Both the position numbers and the translations under genes were made by a program. A DNA stretch of 64,000 bases from Galerina marginata (taxonomy: Eukaryota > Basidiomycota > Agaricomycetes > Agaricales > Galerinaceae). Location: positions 992,001 to 1,056,000 of the forward strand of contig JAECYW010000001.1 of the NCBI GenBank assembly GCA_023014335.1, written 5' to 3'. This document shows positions 21,900 through 34,304 of this stretch, in pieces; within the stretch, counting starts at the first letter, position 1, and each line of letters opens with the position of its first letter. The notes below the pieces were generated by a model. That model saw only the letters and a list, made by a program, of their open reading frames with translations, ran no database searches and had not been told where the DNA came from.

Positions 21900-23895
21900 A
21901 ATGCAGTTACAGTTGAGGATAACCAGGTGATTATGACAAGTAAGCTGTTAAGAAAATTGAAGGCTGAAAGTCAAACCCAGGGAATGCAAGTACGTACAAT
22001 AATAGGAATTCGAATGACACGTGCAAGTGCAGATGCTTAGGAGCGCACAGCGAGGAGAAAAGATCTGAGGAACTTAGAGCAGAACGTGAACGTCGACAGT
22101 ATCCCAGGACAAGGTTATCCTACGCGGATGCTGATTGATAACCAGCCCTCTGCATTAATTAACCCTCCAGGCTCCAGGAATGCCATGACTCGTGTTGTTG
22201 AGGTCCCAGCGCGTGACCATCAGGCTGGACGGAAACTTGGAACGATGTGACTCCTTAAAGCTAGAGCGTTTTCATGAGCACGAAGGGGTTGGGCGTTGGG
22301 GGAACGCTGAGTGGCTGATCTGTTTCTCAAGCAGAATATTGCACTGTCGTCCACGTAAGTAGTTGCAGAAGTTCAAGTTTGCCCTACAAAGAGACATGGT
22401 CACGTGTCTCACACGGAAGACGAGATATTGCCGACACAAAACGCCAAGTAAATGAAAAATACCGTTCGCCGAACTCAATAACATGGCCATTGCAATACTA
22501 GTAGGCTGTACCTTGTGTCCGACATTTCAGTGCTGTCGCTGTAGGTAAAATTAGGGCTTTTCCAGAAAGGTGTCTTCTGAATCATTGGCACATATTTTCT
22601 CAAACCCACGATTGACCCACGATCGGTATGCGCTTCCGAGCCTTGTGGATTGCAGATAGACGCAATCCTCGCAAATCCCTGTATTGCGGCAAATTCCAAC
22701 TTCTTCATTGCTATATCGGAAAGTGTGTTCATCCTGTGTCAACTCTGTATTTGATTCACATGCACTGCAAAGAGTCCAAACTATCTCCGGAGGTTGCGCA
22801 GAGAATGTCTGTTAATACCTCAATGAATCGTTCTTTCTCGACACGCGGAAGGACTAGACAGAAAAAAATCTTTTGATTTAGGGCTGATAGCTGACATCCG
22901 AAATTCAACTGAAGGGTGAGAGGGCCCAGTAAAAGAACAGTTTGTTCGCCAGTGATTTTTCCCCCTCATAAATGTGAATGAAACGGAGGGCTTAAAACTT
23001 CCAGAATAAAATTCTTGCGCGAGCCACTTGTATCTCGATGTCTTGCCTTTAAAATACTTCAACCACGAGTGACTTAACTTTCGGAACATTCACTACTCCC
23101 ACTATAACGGTCTTTTTAACTGTATCACTGTGGGTTCGATCGTTGTGGATTAAGCATGTGTCTATTTTTGGAAGTTGCTTACCCATATTTAGTAGGTCTC
23201 AAGATTGATGGCGCCTACACAATTTAAAGGGCTAACATCAGTGATTCTTCACGTCAAGGGAAAACTTTAATATCAGGTATACCTTTATCTCTACCCAATG
23301 GCCTCGGCCGTTTTCCTGTTCATGCGAGAATTTGTTAGAGGTGTTCAAGAATCGTTAAGAAAAACAGGGTCGGACTGCAGTACAAGACATGTGCCAGCGA
23401 CTGAGCGCATGAGCACATTAAAAAGAAGCCTGAGAGTCTTCCAAAGTCAAAGATTACGGGAACTGCTTTAGCTTTTTGAATGCCGAAAACAACCATCAAC
23501 CTCCACTACAACTCGGTCAAGTGCGTCATAGCTCAATGTTCTGGGCTTTGCTCCACTACAGTTACCCTCTACATGGCTATGGTAGGTACTAGAAGTGCGA
23601 TATAATTGAGCTACTTAGTACTTGAATATAACCCTGCGTCGTATTCCTGCGAACTACTTATTTACTACGGTCAAGTTTGGGTCAAGTGGGGTCAAAGGAC
23701 TGCCCTTCCTTTGACCAGACTACAGATAACGGCGAAACTTCAAACCTCTCCGGCTTGGCTGGTGTCATTGGCGTCACTTACTCCCAGAATGCATGGAGCC
23801 TTATCCTAAAGGCGTGCTCTGAGGACTCCACGAACCCATTTGCTGTGCTCGGAATATGTATGACGTCACTTGTCAGATTCTCCAACAGTCGAGCG
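21900..23895. other. 2-kb intergenic region, nothing recognised
   Basis: Promoter side of the DUF3445 gene and of the small gene at 23987. Only short random frames on both strands. No inverted or tandem repeats were noticed. Confidence 0.4.
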
Positions 23896-23903
23896 TATAA
23901 AAA
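23896..23903 (+). promoter_or_regulatory. TATA box of the small basic-protein gene
   Basis: TATAAAAA lies 84 bases before the ATG at 23987, supporting that small frame as a real gene. Confidence 0.5.
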
Positions 23904-23986
23904 CAGGCGTGAACCCAGAAGCAATGATAAAATTCATCAACTTTACGTCCAACTTTCAACAAATCACTACTTTGCCGAACATCACT

Positions 23987-24385
23987 ATGCCTCTCTTTGG
24001 ATCTCGTTCTACAACTCACCACAATCATGGCACAACCACCCGTCGTCGCGGACTTTTCCACCGAAGGGACAAAGACCGTGTTGCCGGTGGATTCAGTAAG
24101 TTTCCTATGTCAATGTATTGAATCCAGCTGCATCTAACTTCCATTCATCGCCAGAGGCAGCACTTTCAAACCCAAACACAACTCGTTCTGGTCGGAAGCA
24201 TGCCAAACATGAACTCCGTGCAATGGTACCTACTTTCTAATTATCTCCCAGAACGTTGCTGAGTTCTGGCGTAGGGTCGCGGGAATGAAACACATGTCCC
24301 ACTTATGACCAAGATCAAGCGCGCCCTTGGAATACGCTCCACACCAAGAAATAAACGCATACGCGCTAACCGTACCCGATATTAA
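23987..24385 (+). CDS. Small basic protein of unknown function, three exons
   Basis: Three exons (23987-24095, 24155-24225, 24276-24385) joined by canonical introns encode about 95 residues. The start is MPLFGSRSTTHHNHGTTTRR, followed by RGLFHRRDKDRVAGG, ALSNPNTTRSGRKHAKHELR, GRGNETHVPLMTKIKRALG and IRSTPRNKRIRANRTRY. It is very rich in Arg, Lys and His, with no membrane segment or known domain. I recall similar short proteins with the RRDxDRVAGG and ALSNPNTT motifs in other mushrooms, so I infer a conserved basidiomycete family. The paired splice sites, the TATA box and the clean frame all support a real gene. Its charge suggests binding to nucleic acid or an acidic partner, but that is speculation. 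Confidence 0.65.
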
Positions 24386-24643
24386 AGCCTGGCCACGATC
24401 TACATATTTCGCACTACGTCGTTCACAACCAGCACCTTATATCTTATATACCAGCCATTAATGCTGTTAGAGGAGTATTGAACTGACTTGTATCATTAGT
24501 TAATGTACCATAACGCGGTCTCTAACGAGGGCTCTACCGATCTGAAAGATTAATTTTCAATAATGCTCTGGATGATAATGCCATGATGTACTTACCGCCC
24601 ATGGCAACGCAAATTGACTGAGAAAGCTGAAATCTCACGGCAG

Positions 24644-26482
24644 CTACCACTCAGTATCCTCTTCTTCCTCGTCTACTGGAAGCGGTGGCCAGAAGACAAG
24701 GTCCCCGCTTTCACATTCTTCAGCAGGCTTGTTGATAGTTCGAAGAATTTTGGCTGCTTCCATGAAAGTATGTTCTGCTATGAGGGTGGCTGCATCGGGT
24801 ATATCAGGGAGAGTAGCAATTGGCACTGGAGGGATAACGAGGTAAGTTCTTGGGTCTTGCGATGAATTATCACCAGAAGAGCTCGGAGGGGCTGGGATAT
24901 CCAGATAAAACACCGTGAATAGAGGTTTGATAGGTTTCGTTGACGGATCAGCAGAAAGCAGGCAGAGGGCATCAAGATATGGGGTGAGCAAGGTGTCGGG
25001 AGAGGCATCCAATTCTGCAGTCAAGGGAAGTGCGATATATAGGAGCCCTAGGCAGAAATTGTCAAGCTTCAAGAAGGACTTAAGTTTTTTGTTAAAAAAG
25101 ATAGTTACATTTTCCCTTTGGAGTTGACAAGCTACCTTCACCATTGATCAGAACAGTCGCTGAGTGCGTCGTTGAACCTCCTGGAACTGAGGCGGGAGGA
25201 AAGACAAGAACAGCGGCGTCGACCGCATTATCTTTGGCCGGTGTATGTGGGACATCCGGTTCCCTTTCAGTTTGGTGCTCAGAGGAATCTGTTTGTTCTC
25301 GAGATCGAAGGGTCAACACCTGGTCGATTATTGCGATGCAGCGAGCGATGGATGTGACACTGGACTTGACTTTGTCAACAGAGTCGGCCGACAGTATTTG
25401 GACATCGTTCTGCAAGCTAGGAGGAACATATGATGATGAAGAGATGATTAAGTCGCATGACAGTGTATCAGGAAAATCCTCAAGATCGACGTTGAACTTC
25501 TTGAGCTTGTCCTTGGATTTGGAAGACGTATTTATCGCTGTATTTGGTGTGGTTGAGGTGGGTTTGGTTCGGGAAACCCCTGTGACGTTTTTGTTTAGGA
25601 TGTAAACGCCTCCGCTTACAGCAGCAGCACGACAAAATCCTTGTGCAATGTCCCCTATACCACCGTAGTGACCTATGAGGAATGGGGATGGCCCATATCT
25701 CCCAGAGGAGCGTAAATAACATTGTAATCGTTCTAGTGATGGAAGTGTGGGCTCTAGGGAGGAATCACATCACTGAATTCGGATATATTACAAGACCAGT
25801 GCTCACCAGAGGAGGCCATGCAAAATGCAAGGGAGTATGCAATAGTAGAAGAGATTTCTTGACTCAGCGAGAATACGGACTGCAAGAATTCGATGAATGG
25901 TACATCTTGCTCCCCTTCGAGTTCTTTCTTGCCTGTAAAATCGGCAGAAGCAAACGTTAGGAACCGCATCAACCGCCGCTTTTCGATAAGGCTGATGTCT
26001 TTGCTTTTGAAGATGTCTTCCTTGCTTCCTGGTACATTCTTTACGCACCCCGACGAGTGATACACGCTGACGCTGTCCAAGAGTCGAAACCCGCTGTACT
26101 TGGCTACCCCTGACATAATAAGGGACGATATCAAGGATCCTAGAGAGGTTATAACTGCAGGCTGAAGGCATATCGAGTACTGGCGAGATTGAGGAGGGAT
26201 TTCTTGGGAGCGAGTGATGCGTTGGAAACGCGGTGGAGGACTGGAGGAAGGGGCAGGTTTGTCTGCCCATTGTACGAGGTCATCAACAGATAGACTAGCC
26301 TCGTCTCCTCCATAGTATGGATTAGAATCGATGTGAGCGACCTTGTATCCTGCCTTAGAAAGAGCACTGAGGGATGAAATTGAGCTGAAAATAGGAAGTA
26401 TGAGCGATTCAACCCACGCAGCTGTTATACTTTCCACCAAGCCCGTACCGAAGACCACAACATCGAATTGACTCTCCTCCAT
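24644..26482 (-). CDS. Rab escort protein (REP/Mrs6, GDI superfamily)
   Basis: Presents newly made Rab GTPases to Rab geranylgeranyl transferase and delivers them to membranes. The N-terminus MEESQFDVVVFGTGLVESIT has the dinucleotide-fold motif of the GDI/REP family, followed after an intron by ALSKAGYKVAHIDSNPYYGG. The middle has SGVAKYSGFRLLDSVSVY, KDISLIEKRRLMRFLTF, and GRYGPSPFLIGHYGGIGDIA with QGFCRAAAVSGGVYILNKN. REP rather than GDI is indicated by the long inserted Ser/Pro-rich stretch and the acidic C-terminus ending DEEEEDTEW, without the usual GDI length. Its start lies 213 bases from the divergent nucleolin-like gene, so they likely share a promoter. The frame is clean across four or more exons. 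Confidence 0.85.
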
Positions 26483-26695
26483 AGATTCCAGCCAATATAA
26501 TCGTAAGGGTACTTACGAAGCTTGAGAGTACTAAGTAGTATGCAGCGGCTCTGATGCTTCGGTTATTGGTAAAGCGGTCCGCATATCCCGGTAGCACGTG
26601 ATGCTTAACATTCACCTACCCTAAACTAGCCGCGAGCATCAAGTAATTTTTGAATAATCAAATTTCGACGCTCACTCCCACCGACATCCTTTCCA

Positions 26696-28517
26696 ATGGC
26701 CAAATCAGAAAAGAAATCGGATAAAAAGTCGGCATCCGCTCCCAAGGCGAAGGACGGCAAGAAGGCCGTCGCTGCATCAAAAATCCCTTCCTCTAAGGAA
26801 ATTCTAGATAAGGCCAAAGCAAAATCAGTGGGTTCAACACTGTATTCCCTTATTCTTATGCACTCTCTGACCTTCTTACAATAGGCAAAAGCCGCTAAAG
26901 TGGAGAAGAATGGAAAGAAGGTGAATAATTTATAAATTATTCGGTAGACTTTGAGGCAATGCTAAATGTTATGTCTCTAGGCTAAAAAGGCAAAAGAGTC
27001 ATCTTCTGAAGAAAGCGAAAGCTCCTCTGAAGAGGAGAAGCCCAAAGCTGCCCAAGTAAAAGCAGCCGCAGTCAAACCCCCTTCTACGTCTTCCGACTCG
27101 AGCGACAGTGAGAGTGGAGATGAAAAAGACGCCCCTGCCCCAGTAAAAGCAGTACCTACAAAAGCTGCCCCCGCCGCCAAAAAGGCACCTGTAGTCAAAA
27201 AGAAGGATTCTTCGTCATCAGATGAATCGGATTCTGATTCCGAGGATGAGAAACCCACTCCTGCCGTAAAACCTGCCCCTACAAAAGCATCCCTAACAAA
27301 AGCAACGCCAGCCAAGAAAGCAGCGTCTCCTTCCTCTGAATCTTCTTCGGAGGACGAGGCTCCCCCACCAAAAGTGGCCAAAGTTGCACCTACCAAAACT
27401 GCGTCCAAGCCTGCGGAAGCAGCCTCGGATAGCGATAGCGACAGTGACTCTTCCTCGGAAGAGGAATCCACTCGTAAGACAGAGAAGAAGGCCCACTCTT
27501 CCTCGTCTGAGGAGGAATCGTCTGAAGACGAAGACGGTGATGTCAAAATGACCGACACAACTCCAGCTACTAACGGTGGTGAGCTTTTTTAAATTTCTTC
27601 CCATCTCTCAACCAGCTTATCGTTTCCTCTCAAAAGCGTCCAAACGCAAGGCTGATGACGACAGTCAACCTCAGGCTAAGAAGGTCAAGCTTGCTGATGG
27701 TAATGCTGCCCCAACCGGCGATGCTCCCGAAGAGACGAAGACCATATTTGTTGGCCGATTATCGTGGTCCGTCGATAACGATCGTCTTGCACAGGAATTC
27801 GCCCATTGCGGTGAAGTTGAGTCTGCGACCGTACAGGTTGACCGTGACTCTGGCAAGTCGAGAGGATTTGGTTATGTTCGATTCACGACCACCGAGGCCG
27901 TTGAGAAGGCTCTGTTGATGACTGGTCAGGAGATCGATGGCCGCCCAGTTAATATTGACCGGAGCACATCTCCCGATAAGACCAAGTCAAGGGAAAACAG
28001 GGCCAAGGCCTTTGGTGACGAAACTAGCCAGCCAAGCAGCACGTTATTTGTTGGAAACCTTAGCTTCGGTGTTTCCGAGGATACTATATGGAGTTTCTTC
28101 AATGACTACGGAGTCAAGAACGTTCGTCTGCCTACCGACCGTGATACTGGAAGACCCAAAGGTTTCGGCTATGTTGAATTCGAGGACATTGATGGCGCTA
28201 AGAAGGCCTTCGAGGCATCAAATGGTGCTGAGATTGAAGGACGAGCAATCCGCCTCGACTACTCCCAACCTAGAGACTCGTCTGGGGGCGGCCGTGGGGG
28301 TGGTCGCGGATTCGGTGGTGACAGAGGTGGTCGTGGCGGAGGTCGTGGTGGTTTCGGCGGCGACCGTGGAGGTGGTCGCGGTTTTGGTGACCGCGGAGGA
28401 CGCGGCGGAGGTCGTGGACGAGGAGGCGACCGGGGTGGACGTGGACGTGGTGCCCCCCGAGGTGGCGCAAGGAGTGGCGGAATTGCTTCATTCGAGGGCA
28501 GGAAGACTACTTTTTAA
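26696..28517 (+). CDS. Nucleolin/Gar2/Nsr1-like nucleolar RNA-binding protein
   Basis: Works in pre-rRNA processing and small-subunit assembly in the nucleolus. The N-terminal third is Lys/Ala blocks alternating with acidic Ser tracts (SSSEESESSSEEE and similar), likely casein kinase 2 targets. Two RRMs follow: TIFVGRLSWSVDND with GKSRGFGYVRF, then TLFVGNLSFGVSEDTIW with GRPKGFGYVEF. The C-terminus is a Gly-Arg-rich (GAR) domain of about 60 residues of GGRG/GDRGG repeats, ending FEGRKTTF. This order is the nucleolin/Gar2 architecture. Four or so exons; the start is the first ATG at 26696, followed by a Lys-rich segment. Long open frames on the opposite strand in the Ser-acidic part are shadows of its repetitive codons. 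Confidence 0.92.
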
Positions 28518-28878
28518 GTATGCAGCCGTTGTTCTCCACTGTGTTTTTGCTACGGCTCAATGCGCTCATGACCAATGTCGCCTTACTTATGCCATCTTCC
28601 GTCGTTCCAGCACGGTTTTATTGTGTATATAGTGGCTCTTTTTAATGCATATCTAGTACATCACCTCGAGTCCATCTCGTAAGAAATATTCATTCAATGA
28701 ACACACAAGAAAACAAGAAAATCGTTATCTATAAGGCAACCATTGCAAGACATTACAAGATATTGTTAGGGGGCATAAATATTAGATTTAAGATATCGTG
28801 GCTGCCGGTATTAAGTATACGTAGTCGATTGGCATAAAAAAGAATCGAAGGAAAGCAGAACTATACATAACCTAAACC
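28518..28878. other. Convergent 3' spacer
   Basis: Lies between the ends of the nucleolin-like and RIC8 genes. AT-rich, consistent with two 3' untranslated regions; nothing else seen. Confidence 0.4.
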
Positions 28879-30986
28879 TCAGCCACCCATTTTGCCCTCC
28901 TGAATTGCCTTTCGTATAGGATTTTGGCCGACAGGGAGAGCACCTGTTTTTTCCAGTCGGTCAAACAAGACCAGCAATTTCTCCATTTCCCGTTCCTTTT
29001 CTTCATCAGACATTTCAGGATCTGTAGATTTGGGTTGAATAGTAGTACCCGTGATAGGATTAATTAGTTCCCCCGCAGGCGTCGTAAGAGGGGCATTCGA
29101 CGTGGTGCTTGGAGGAGGTGCATTTAGGATACCTTTATGGAAAAGGAACCCAGCGACATTGCCGTAACCCACTAAGGCAGACAGTGTTGATGCTACAAAA
29201 TAGTTTGGATGGTCAACGGTATTCACGAAGAGGAGAAAAAGGCAGTTACCATCCGAATCAGCTATGGCGTATAGCAACTCTCCGACAGAATCCTTCAATC
29301 GTGGGTGATAAACACTCGCGAGCAATCTCAGGCACTTTCCAAGAAAGTCCGACCTTTCCTCAAGCGGTGAGGACCGATCCAGATCGTCGGGGATAACCCA
29401 TTGTCGAACTCTGGATCTACATCCTTCGTCTGCAATACACAGCCGCGATACGAGGACGATTAATGGGGATAGCGTATCATCAAGAGAGTCTGGAGACTCT
29501 GCTTTGACCCGCTGGCGAAGCTCTAAATTGTCGACATCAATATCACCGGGAAAATGGTGCGCAAATGCAGCTTCAAGCAGATCATATGCTCGTTGAAGGA
29601 CGTCAAGAGAAGCGCCGGTGCTTAGAGAAGGTGTTCGTGAAAGAGATCGACGACCGGCAGCAAGGACGGACAAAGCACGATCAAGAGTCGAAGGTTTAGG
29701 TGACGTCGGTGAATGATTTAAGGGAGTAGGGGAGTCGCTGCGGCTTCCAGGGGCAGAGTCCGTAAGTTGAGGGGTTTTACTTTTCGGGCTGGTATTTGTT
29801 GCATTACGGGTCGAACCAGAAGATTGCCCAAACCAGATAGGCTTGAGGGCGGGATTAATGGGTATTGTGATTAGTGAGTGAATTACGTGTGTAAGTGGTG
29901 CCGTAATTGGTGCTGGCGAAGTTGGCGGAAGAGCCTGGAAAACGCGCAATAAGGGAGGAAGAATTCTGACAGATTTAATAAGTAAATCTCGATGACGGCA
30001 AGAACTTTTTTTGTTGAGCTTACCCATCAAGTTTTGAACTCCAGAAATCACCAATGATTTTGTCATCCCCATTACCTTCAGAGTTCTGGAGTTCAGATTC
30101 TGACAGCTAAAAAGTTGCATCAGATATGAAACTGAGATACAAGATTAAAGACGACCTTGGGGTAATGCAAGAGAATATTAAAGATGAACTTAAGTAAGTC
30201 GATCATGGCCTCTTTCCCACTTGGTGTCCCGTTACGAACAGCAGTTGTCATGAGATCAAGTTTTGAACATAGAATCTCGACAAGAGTGCGCCCATGATGC
30301 TTGTTCTCAACTAAAGTTTCGATATAGGTCGTTCCTGATGCTGTTGTAAGGAACAATATGCGTGAAAGGATGAAGATATGATCTGGGGAAGAAGATCTCT
30401 GCAGGGATCTTTTTGAACAAGGAAAGCCTTAAACCGGTTTTGAAGAAATCAGACATACCTCCAGCATCAGAACGCAAGCATCACCCCCATTGACCTCCTT
30501 GCTGATGAATGTTGATCGAGCTTGTTCAATCAAGAGGAGAGCATTGGCAATACACCTTAACGCTTCGCTCGCGGCGTCTGGGTCGTCTTTGAATGTAGTC
30601 GCGAACCCGAGAAGAGTGGATAAATTGGCAGTTGAGGCTAGGTATCCGGAGCCTGCGGGGTCCTTTCCGAGGGTTTTCACAGATAACAGGGCTAGTGTGG
30701 CATCTGGAAAACAGTAAGAAAACGGCTAACGGTTCAACACTGACCATTACCTTTCGGAGTCAACTTTGCCTTGGATCCATAAGCCTTCAGATCCGCAATA
30801 ATAACCTTGATAAGTTCGATTCGTGATGATTTGTCGAAAGTAAAAGCAGGCGCTGATGAGCGTTAGCCCAGGTCTGAGCACCAAAAAAAATAGAATACCA
30901 TTGATTACGGTATTGAAAATTGCAGAGACATCGTTTCTTGAGGAAGAAGGGGTGATGGCAGCGTATGCCTTTAGAATGTCAGTCAT
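28879..30986 (-). CDS. RIC8: RIC8 (synembryn) guanine-nucleotide exchange factor/chaperone for G-alpha
   Basis: Folds and activates heterotrimeric G-protein alpha subunits in the cytosol. I choose the ATG at 30984-30986 (MTDILKAYAAITPSSSRNDV). Domain signatures include FTFDKSSRIELIKVIIADLK, DAASEALRCIANALLLIEQA, MIDLLKFIFNILLHYPKV, a Ser/Pro-rich linker, FLFHKGILNAPPPS, and the C-terminal EKLLVLFDRLEKTGALPVGQ with NPIRKAIQEGKMGG. The C-terminal block is highly characteristic of Ric-8. Length is about 560 residues over several exons, as in other fungi. An in-frame extension of the frame reaches 31118 but is probably leader. RIC8 is present in filamentous fungi and basidiomycetes and absent from budding yeast. 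Confidence 0.82.
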
Positions 30987-31591
30987 TAGCCCGGGGTATT
31001 TCAAATCTTGGGTGGTATGTGGGTAAAAAGATGAGATCCGAGCTCGACGAGTTACTGATATTAGTATTGGACTGGAGGAAGCGCTGCTTCGGAGTGTGAG
31101 TTTGGTGAATGGGATCAAGAGAGAACGAAGGCAGAAGTCGAAAGATAAGTTGAAATGTAAAGGCTTTTTGTGGATTCATGACCGGTTGCCATGTCATGTA
31201 TTTTACCATGACCATCACGTCTGACATCGGAGACCTCAGATTAGGCGTTTCACATCCAACCCTCGTATGCACTCCTTTGTTATTTTCCCCACATTCACTG
31301 ATTTCTTTGTCAGGGATGAGCAAATATCATTTGAATGTAAGTCGCTATCTAGCTTGCAACCACATCCTCTTGTAACTACAAGATTTGTTCCTTGAGCCAG
31401 ACTCGGACATCTTATCGGATCATATTATTAGCTTCCATTTGGAGATCGATTCGGGGAGATGCTCCGGAGCCAACATGCTGTTGCCGGTCGCCGACCATGC
31501 TCTGCGGTATTGAGAGGTCCTTGTTAGGTCATTGTATCATCAACAAGTAAGCAATTCGAGGCTGCTGATCTGTCTTCAACGTTCACGCTTG
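30987..31591. other. Spacer between RIC8 and MED10, nothing recognised
   Basis: Contains the RIC8 promoter and the MED10 3' end. Only short random frames were seen. Confidence 0.4.
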
Positions 31592-32193
31592 TCATTCCTG
31601 TGGGTGTGAATCTGAATCCGTCCCTTTCAGCTTGGACTGGATCTCGGGAAAGTTCTGAGCTATCGCGTCGTCCAAAAACTGGCGGTATGACTGAGTGAAG
31701 GAACAATTAATTCCATGGCAATATCGGTGGACGCGAAGACCGATGCTCACATTTATGGCAGCAATTTTGCCGTTCATAAACTGATTCTCCGTGGCAGCCC
31801 TTTCTAATCTTTCCTTTGTTAATTGCATCGGGTTTCGTGAATTGTCGATATCTGCTAAAACTTGCATAGGAATCATGGCCGATATGTGTTGAGACATGTC
31901 ATCCAGAGTTGCGAGATGAGTAACGACATCATTTCTAAGGTAAAGCCAAGGTCAACATTTCGAAATGCACAGGTAATTCAAGTGTACACTCGGGGCCCAA
32001 CCTGCTTCCCTCCACCAGGTTTATCACGCTCTTTGGTTGAGTCGTTGATGACGGTTGTTCCCAAGTTATACAGCGCATTCGCGAGCCCAAGTAGTTCCAG
32101 TTCAAGGTCTCCTTGAATCCCGGACGGTGCAGGGGATTGTGAAGAACGCGGAGAATCAGGTGCAGGCAGAGACTGCCTCGACTGAGGTACCAT
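31592..32193 (-). CDS. MED10: Mediator complex subunit 10 (Nut2)
   Basis: Subunit of the middle module of the Mediator co-activator, linking activators to RNA polymerase II. The start MVPQSRQSLPAPDSPRSSQS is a short flexible leader; then come DLELELLGLANALYNLGTTV, GNDVVTHLATLDDM and the family core IPMQVLADIDNSRNPMQLTK with ENQFMNGKIAAIN, and the C-terminal FLDDAIAQNFPEI. Length is about 160 residues, matching Med10/Nut2. Three exons with canonical introns. Head-to-head with the orphan gene at 32420, with 226 bases between starts. Confidence 0.85.
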
Positions 32194-32419
32194 GGCTAAT
32201 GGGCGAAGCGAAAGCCAGGCATGTAACAGCAGAGGCGAAAAATGGTTTGCAATGGCTGGAAAATGTTTGTTGTCTGTTGTTAGCAAGTCAACTTCTGTCA
32301 ACCAGAACTTGCATCTGAGTCCTACCTGAGTTCCTACTCCTCGCGATACCCACCCACGAAACCACACTGGCTGGGAAGATTTTCTGCAATAGACTCTAGA
32401 TTTTGGCTCTAGTCACACC

Positions 32420-33784
32420 ATGCGTTCAAGGGGCACCACATTCTCTGGTTCTCAATTTGCACGCTCCGAATCTGGTCTGGGGCTTGAGGAAAGCTGCAAG
32501 TTCAATTCCTTCAATGACACTTCTGGGGAGCATGAGAGGATTACTATGAAGACTCGTGTTGCAGTGCGGGATAAAAATCCTCATCGATTCCAGGTCGTAC
32601 CTCTTCGTGACGCTGGCAAGCTTCACGTCACCGCCGAACAGGCTAGTCGATTGACGATGCCCACCCCGCCCACAAATTATTCGCTCCGATCGCCTTCTGG
32701 AATGCTCTCACCATATGCTCAATCCAGGCTCTTGCACTCTTCTCTGTCTGCGCAGTCACTTCTTGCCAATCCTCTCAAGGAAAATCGCCATTCGGAAGAT
32801 ATGGAATTGAATGTTAACAAAACTCTTGCGGCGTCAGACTCAAAAGCTCTTGTCGCCTCCGCTTCTTCTCTGGCATCCTTCAATCTGCACAATCAAGGAG
32901 ATCGTATGATATCCGTCCTTTCTGAACGGGATATGAACCGAGAGAGGCCGCGGGCAATTGTTAGGAAACCTGAAAACTCGCGCCGGTCATCCCACAAGGC
33001 GACTGCTGTCCGAAATTTGCCGTCCATGGGTATCCTCAGCGAATCTTTTTGCCCTGACCCTGCTCAAACCCACACTACCTCACGATCTTTACATCTCAAA
33101 TCTCCCCAAGCCAGAAACTATCCCAAATTCACCAGTCTTACCGATATTCAAGCGCTTCGCGTTGCTCGAGCCGATGTAATCTTAGAATCCACGAACACAC
33201 GCAAGGATAATAAAGAAACTCAAGAAGTTGAACTTTTTTCTTCCTCACCTGACACCCATGTACTCTTGAATCCAAGATCCAAGAAGCGTCACGCAATTTA
33301 TACTGCCTCGTTATTCTTGCCTGACTTCGAACAACCTGATTACTCTGAAAGTGCCTGGTATAATTCAGGCGATCAGCCCATTTCGGATGCAACCCTCGAC
33401 AAATTGCCTGAACACGAAGCGATGAACTTTCCATTTCAGCAAGACCCCGACCAAACCATACGTCAAGACTTTCCGGAACTTGTTGTTCATCTTCTCGACA
33501 AAGATGTTTCTCAATCGACCCTGCATGGCTCAAACATTTTCGAAACCAGCACCTGGGAGTCCATGGGGCTCCTACCGTTTGAGAGCCCTCAGCACCACTC
33601 GTCGCCGAAGGCCACGTCCCCAGGCCTGCGACTCACTCATGGTCTGAGTTTCTCGAAGCCATCCCGCATCCGGCCCACACTTGACCTAAATCCCGACAAG
33701 ATCGTATACCCGCGGACTGTCCTTGATATCTTCGCAGAAATCGACAAGGCTATCGAAGAATGGAGCCCACCCCTAGCGTTCTGA
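32420..33784 (+). CDS. Orphan Ser-rich fungal protein, 454 residues
   Basis: A single uninterrupted frame, unusual in this intron-rich window. The product is Ser/Thr/Pro-rich and probably largely disordered. It has basic patches (for example IVRKPENSRRSSHK), which could be kinase sites, and ends with a potentially helical segment TVLDIFAEIDKAIEEW. No signal peptide, membrane helix or known domain is visible. The C-terminal helix is the best candidate for a binding motif. I do not recognise a family. It shares a short divergent promoter with MED10. Confidence 0.75.
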   Translation: MRSRGTTFSGSQFARSESGLGLEESCKFNSFNDTSGEHERITMKTRVAVRDKNPHRFQVVPLRDAGKLHVTAEQASRLTMPTPPTNYSLRSPSGMLSPYAQSRLLHSSLSAQSLLANPLKENRHSEDMELNVNKTLAASDSKALVASASSLASFNLHNQGDRMISVLSERDMNRERPRAIVRKPENSRRSSHKATAVRNLPSMGILSESFCPDPAQTHTTSRSLHLKSPQARNYPKFTSLTDIQALRVARADVILESTNTRKDNKETQEVELFSSSPDTHVLLNPRSKKRHAIYTASLFLPDFEQPDYSESAWYNSGDQPISDATLDKLPEHEAMNFPFQQDPDQTIRQDFPELVVHLLDKDVSQSTLHGSNIFETSTWESMGLLPFESPQHHSSPKATSPGLRLTHGLSFSKPSRIRPTLDLNPDKIVYPRTVLDIFAEIDKAIEEWSPPLAF

Positions 33785-34304
33785 ATGACTTCATTTTTTA
33801 TTTAACCTCTGTTTCTCACCTTGATTTGTATGATACTGTGAATATTTCTTTGTCATTGCCCAAGTAACATCACTAGTGGTCTTCATTTAGTTTGATGGGT
33901 TGGAGCTTGACAGATATAACTTGAAAGAAGTCGAATTTTTAGAAACTGGAACCGAAATTTGACGGGGAATTGGGGTCAGGTGGGGAGAGATCCTCGTCGT
34001 CGATGTCCATGGACGAGAATAAGACTCCCAAACGGCATGATAAGACGGAAAGGCAAGCCTGGCCCATATAGCTTAGTAGATACCGAGGATTTGGATGATG
34101 CTTCGTAGTGTAACGCCAAACGGCTGGAAGCAAGGCAAACGCGATTCGGACTTTAGCTCCGACATGGTCTTTGACAGCGCTGATTGGCTGTCGCCCTGAA
34201 TCCGAGATCTTTCGGCCGATGGCTGCGACAATATCTTTTAGCCCGGCACTGATAAAAGGCGTCCCGCTCTTCCCATTAACTAGTCTTACCCCTTGCTCCT
34301 CAGA
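33785..34304. other. Spacer upstream of LEU1
   Basis: Holds the LEU1 promoter. A short minus-strand frame ending at 33939 (MDIDDEDLSPPDPNSPSNFG) has an acidic tail but nothing to support it as a gene. Confidence 0.35.

Noticed and set aside
26977..27558. 193-codon minus-strand frame
   Set aside because: Antisense to the Ser/acidic repeats of the nucleolin-like gene; its Ser/Ala composition only mirrors the repetitive codons.
33939..34133. Small minus-strand frame ending MDIDDEDLSPPDPNSPSNFG
   Set aside because: No splice sites, homology or promoter to support it.
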